Below, piece after piece: positions 5,805 to 7,257 of a stretch of DNA of 7,257 nt. A program made the position numbers and the translations under genes. The notes under the pieces are model-generated. The model saw only the letters and a program-made list of their open reading frames with translations. It was not told the DNA's origin and made no database searches. The stretch lies in assembly GCA_030625695.1 (NCBI GenBank), contig DAOUQK010000188.1, positions 1 to 7,257 on the forward strand. The letters are read 5' to 3'. The DNA comes from Paracoccaceae bacterium. GTDB taxonomy: Bacteria; Pseudomonadota; Alphaproteobacteria; Rhodobacterales; Rhodobacteraceae. How positions within the stretch are numbered: the first letter of the stretch is position 1; each line of letters opens with the position of its first letter.

Positions 5805-6067
5805 AAACAGACCCTATTGCATAAGTTTGGACCTGTCGCGTTATGTACGGGCCATGAAAATCAAGTAACCACTCTTGTGAGAACATTTATAGCATCTAGG
5901 AATTGCTGGTAAAGTGATGCACAAACACAACGAAAGTCTGCTTTGTCCGCTCTGCGGTCATCGGAGTGCAACGTAGCACCACGTCTTCACGCCAATTGTG
6001 CCCGCTCCATAGTTGTCGGTTGGAAAATGCCCAATTATGGCGGTTTTTGGATCAAAAAATCTGCGTG
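5805..6067. other. Intergenic stretch between tadA and the HEPN-like gene
   Basis: About 260 AT-leaning bases with no supported gene. This must carry the promoter of the minus-strand HEPN-like gene, but I find no -35/-10 pair with good spacing; TTACTT...TACATA on the minus strand (spacing 15) is the closest. A small hairpin with CCGC/GCGG stem and TCT loop lies at 5947-5957, extended by two pairs after a T-T mismatch. Confidence 0.5.
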
Positions 6068-6526
6068 TTAGCCCCCGCCCCGCTTGCCCGCGAAAAACGC
6101 TTTCAACAATGCGCCTGCCTCGGCCTCACCAATCCCGTCATAGACTTCGGGGACATGGTGGGCTTGGGAATGCGTGAACACCCGCGCGCCCTGCGCCACC
6201 CCACCTGATTTGGGATCGGATGCGCCGTAATACAGCCGCGCGATCCGCGCCGCTGCAATTGCTGCGGCACACATCGCGCAAGGCTCTAACGTTACATACA
6301 GTGCGTAGCCTGCCAACCGTTCGGACCCGGCTTTGGCACACGCCGCACGGATCGCCAGAATCTCGGCGTGTGCGGTCGGGTCGTTAAGTTCGCGGGTGCG
6401 GTTGCCCGCTTGTGCCACAACCTGCCCGTCCGGCGCGACAATGACCGCCCCGACCGGTACTTCGCCCCGCGCGCCCGCTGCGCGGGCTTGTTCAAGTGCA
6501 AGGTTCATATGCGATTTGAATGTCAT
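6068..6526 (-). CDS. tadA: tRNA adenosine(34) deaminase
   Basis: TadA converts A34 of tRNA-Arg(ACG) to inosine so that one tRNA reads CGU, CGC and CGA; it is normally essential and acts as a zinc-dependent homodimer in the cytosol. The cytidine/deoxycytidylate deaminase fold is clear: RGEVPVGAVIV, then the zinc and proton-shuttle motif HAE (H53, E55, numbering from the ATG at 6526) and PCAMC (C83, C86). DPTAHAEILAIR and TLEPCAMCAAAI are textbook TadA; E. coli has H57, E59, C87 and C90. I chose the ATG at 6526 (152 residues, MTFKSHMNLALEQARAAG) because family similarity begins there. An ATG at 6565 would add a cysteine-rich 13-residue leader of no known meaning, and one at 6508 would shorten the first helix. 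The gene is divergent from the pseudouridine synthase gene. Confidence 0.95.
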   Translation of the reverse strand: MTFKSHMNLALEQARAAGARGEVPVGAVIVAPDGQVVAQAGNRTRELNDPTAHAEILAIRAACAKAGSERLAGYALYVTLEPCAMCAAAIAAARIARLYYGASDPKSGGVAQGARVFTHSQAHHVPEVYDGIGEAEAGALLKAFFAGKRGGG

Positions 6527-6588
6527 GCCACAATTTGCCCCGCATGCCGCCCTTTCGCAAGCCATCGGAATCGGTTAAGCGACGAAGC
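6527..6588. promoter_or_regulatory. Divergent promoter region of tadA and the pseudouridine synthase gene
   Basis: These 62 bases separate the two starts and must supply promoters for both genes if neither is read from elsewhere. The minus strand carries CTTAACCG around 6573-6580, containing the TTAACC core but not the full TTAACCAT. No convincing sigma-70 pair or strong ribosome binding site is visible for either gene. Confidence 0.3.
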
Positions 6589-7257
6589 ATGAACACCACA
6601 CCCCCTCCCGGCGACCGTATCGCCAAGGTTCTGTCCCGCGCCGGCGTTGCTTCGCGCCGCGAGGCGGAACGGATGATTCAGGCCGGCCGGATCAGCGTCA
6701 ATGGCACCAAGATCGACAGCCCTGCATTGAATGTGACCGATGCGGATAAGATCATGGTTGATGGCAAACCAATACGTGCGCCTGAGCCTGTGCGCCTGTG
6801 GCTGTACCACAAAAAGCTTGGACTGGTGAGCACCAACAGTGACGAAAAGGGCCGTGCGACGATATTTGACGAGTTGCCCGAGGATCTGCCAAGGGTCATG
6901 ACCATCGGGCGGCTTGATATTAATTCTGAAGGTCTGTTGCTGCTGACCAATGATGGCGCGATCAAACGCAAGTTGGAACTGCCCAGCACCGGTTGGTTAC
7001 GCAAATACCGCGTGCGCATTAACGGCCGCCCCAAGGAAGATGATTTTGCCCCGCTCAGAAACGGTTTGGTGATCGACGGTGAACGATTTCAGCAAATGAC
7101 CGTGACCCTGGACCGCCAACAAGGCGCAAATGCGTGGCTTACCATAGGGTTGCGCGAAGGCAAGAACCGCGAAATCCGCCGCGCGATTGAGGATGTGGGT
7201 TTTAGCGTCAACCGTCTTATCCGGGTGTCATACGGGCCATTTCAGCTGGGCACACTG
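6589..7257 (+). CDS. rluB: RsuA/RluB-family rRNA pseudouridine synthase, N-terminal part
   Basis: 223 codons from the ATG at 6589 to the window edge, with no stop reached. The enzyme isomerises a specific uridine in rRNA to pseudouridine; for RluB this is U2605 of 23S rRNA (E. coli numbering). An S4 RNA-binding domain occupies about residues 9-60 (DRIAKVLSRAGVASRREAER; GRISVNGTKI). The catalytic domain follows, starting LWLYHKKLGLVST. The RsuA-family catalytic motif is GRLDINSEGLLLLTNDG at 107-123, with the nucleophile D110. GLREGKNREIRRAIEDVGFSVNRLIRVSYGPF is the conserved C-terminal block, so little of the core domain is missing. The choice of RluB over RsuA or RluE rests on the general look of the S4 domain and the SEGLLLLTNDG version, so the exact target is less certain than the family. 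In related genomes I would expect rsmD next, beyond the edge. The ribosome binding site is weak. Confidence 0.92.
   Translation, partial: MNTTPPPGDRIAKVLSRAGVASRREAERMIQAGRISVNGTKIDSPALNVTDADKIMVDGKPIRAPEPVRLWLYHKKLGLVSTNSDEKGRATIFDELPEDLPRVMTIGRLDINSEGLLLLTNDGAIKRKLELPSTGWLRKYRVRINGRPKEDDFAPLRNGLVIDGERFQQMTVTLDRQQGANAWLTIGLREGKNREIRRAIEDVGFSVNRLIRVSYGPFQLGTL

Noticed and set aside
4962..5849. Near-direct repeat CGTTTTGTACG (4962-4972) and CGTTATGTACG (5839-5849) flanking the islet as possible insertion duplications
   Set aside because: A 10/11 match between two stretches of about 300 bases is expected roughly by chance, and the similarity does not extend into the flanks.
6524..6565. Longer TadA start at 6565 with a cysteine-rich leader
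   Set aside because: Family similarity begins at the ATG at 6526, and the extra 13 residues match no known TadA feature.

Overview
The window looks like a chromosomal segment of an alphaproteobacterium, most likely Rhodobacterales (Roseobacter group). The reasons are the GC-rich coding sequence with strong C/G use at third positions, the protein variants seen (CoaBC, a ChaN-type haem-binding protein, CobU, TadA, RluB-type pseudouridine synthase), and two TTAACCAT motifs, the CtrA half-site of alphaproteobacteria, in front of comM. The species cannot be named from the sequence alone.

Layout. At the left edge, on the minus strand, is the 5' part of coaBC (coenzyme A synthesis), cut by the window. 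Upstream of it on the same strand lies a ChaN-family gene (haem/iron handling, exported). Divergent from chaN across a 61 bp gap runs a plus-strand series: cobU (adenosylcobinamide kinase/guanylyltransferase), a histidine phosphatase gene that overlaps cobU by ATGA and is probably a CobC-type alpha-ribazole phosphatase, then a glutathione S-transferase. After a 126 bp gap with two identical CCGTTAACCAT elements 33 bp apart comes comM/yifB, the AAA+ branch-migration helicase of natural transformation.

From about 4,900 to 6,065 the composition changes. Hand counts of three 60-base stretches inside it give 35-47% GC, against about 72% in a sampled comM stretch. This AT-rich islet holds one minus-strand gene of unknown function, whose helical pattern and R-X4-H motif suggest a HEPN-type protein. 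It also holds a cluster of CGTTTTG heptamers including a perfect TTTGTACAAA palindrome, and a short stretch with a small hairpin. The islet looks like an accessory insertion between otherwise ordinary core genes.

The right edge returns to core genes: tadA (tRNA-Arg A34 deaminase, minus strand) and, divergent from it, an RsuA/RluB-family rRNA pseudouridine synthase that runs off the window. The tadA and pseudouridine synthase pair both modify RNA of the translation apparatus.

The most interesting points are the putative CtrA control of comM, which fits the known link between CtrA, gene transfer agents and competence genes in Rhodobacterales, and the orphan HEPN-like gene with its adjacent repeat cluster. 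I see no tRNA, rRNA, CRISPR array, transposase or riboswitch.
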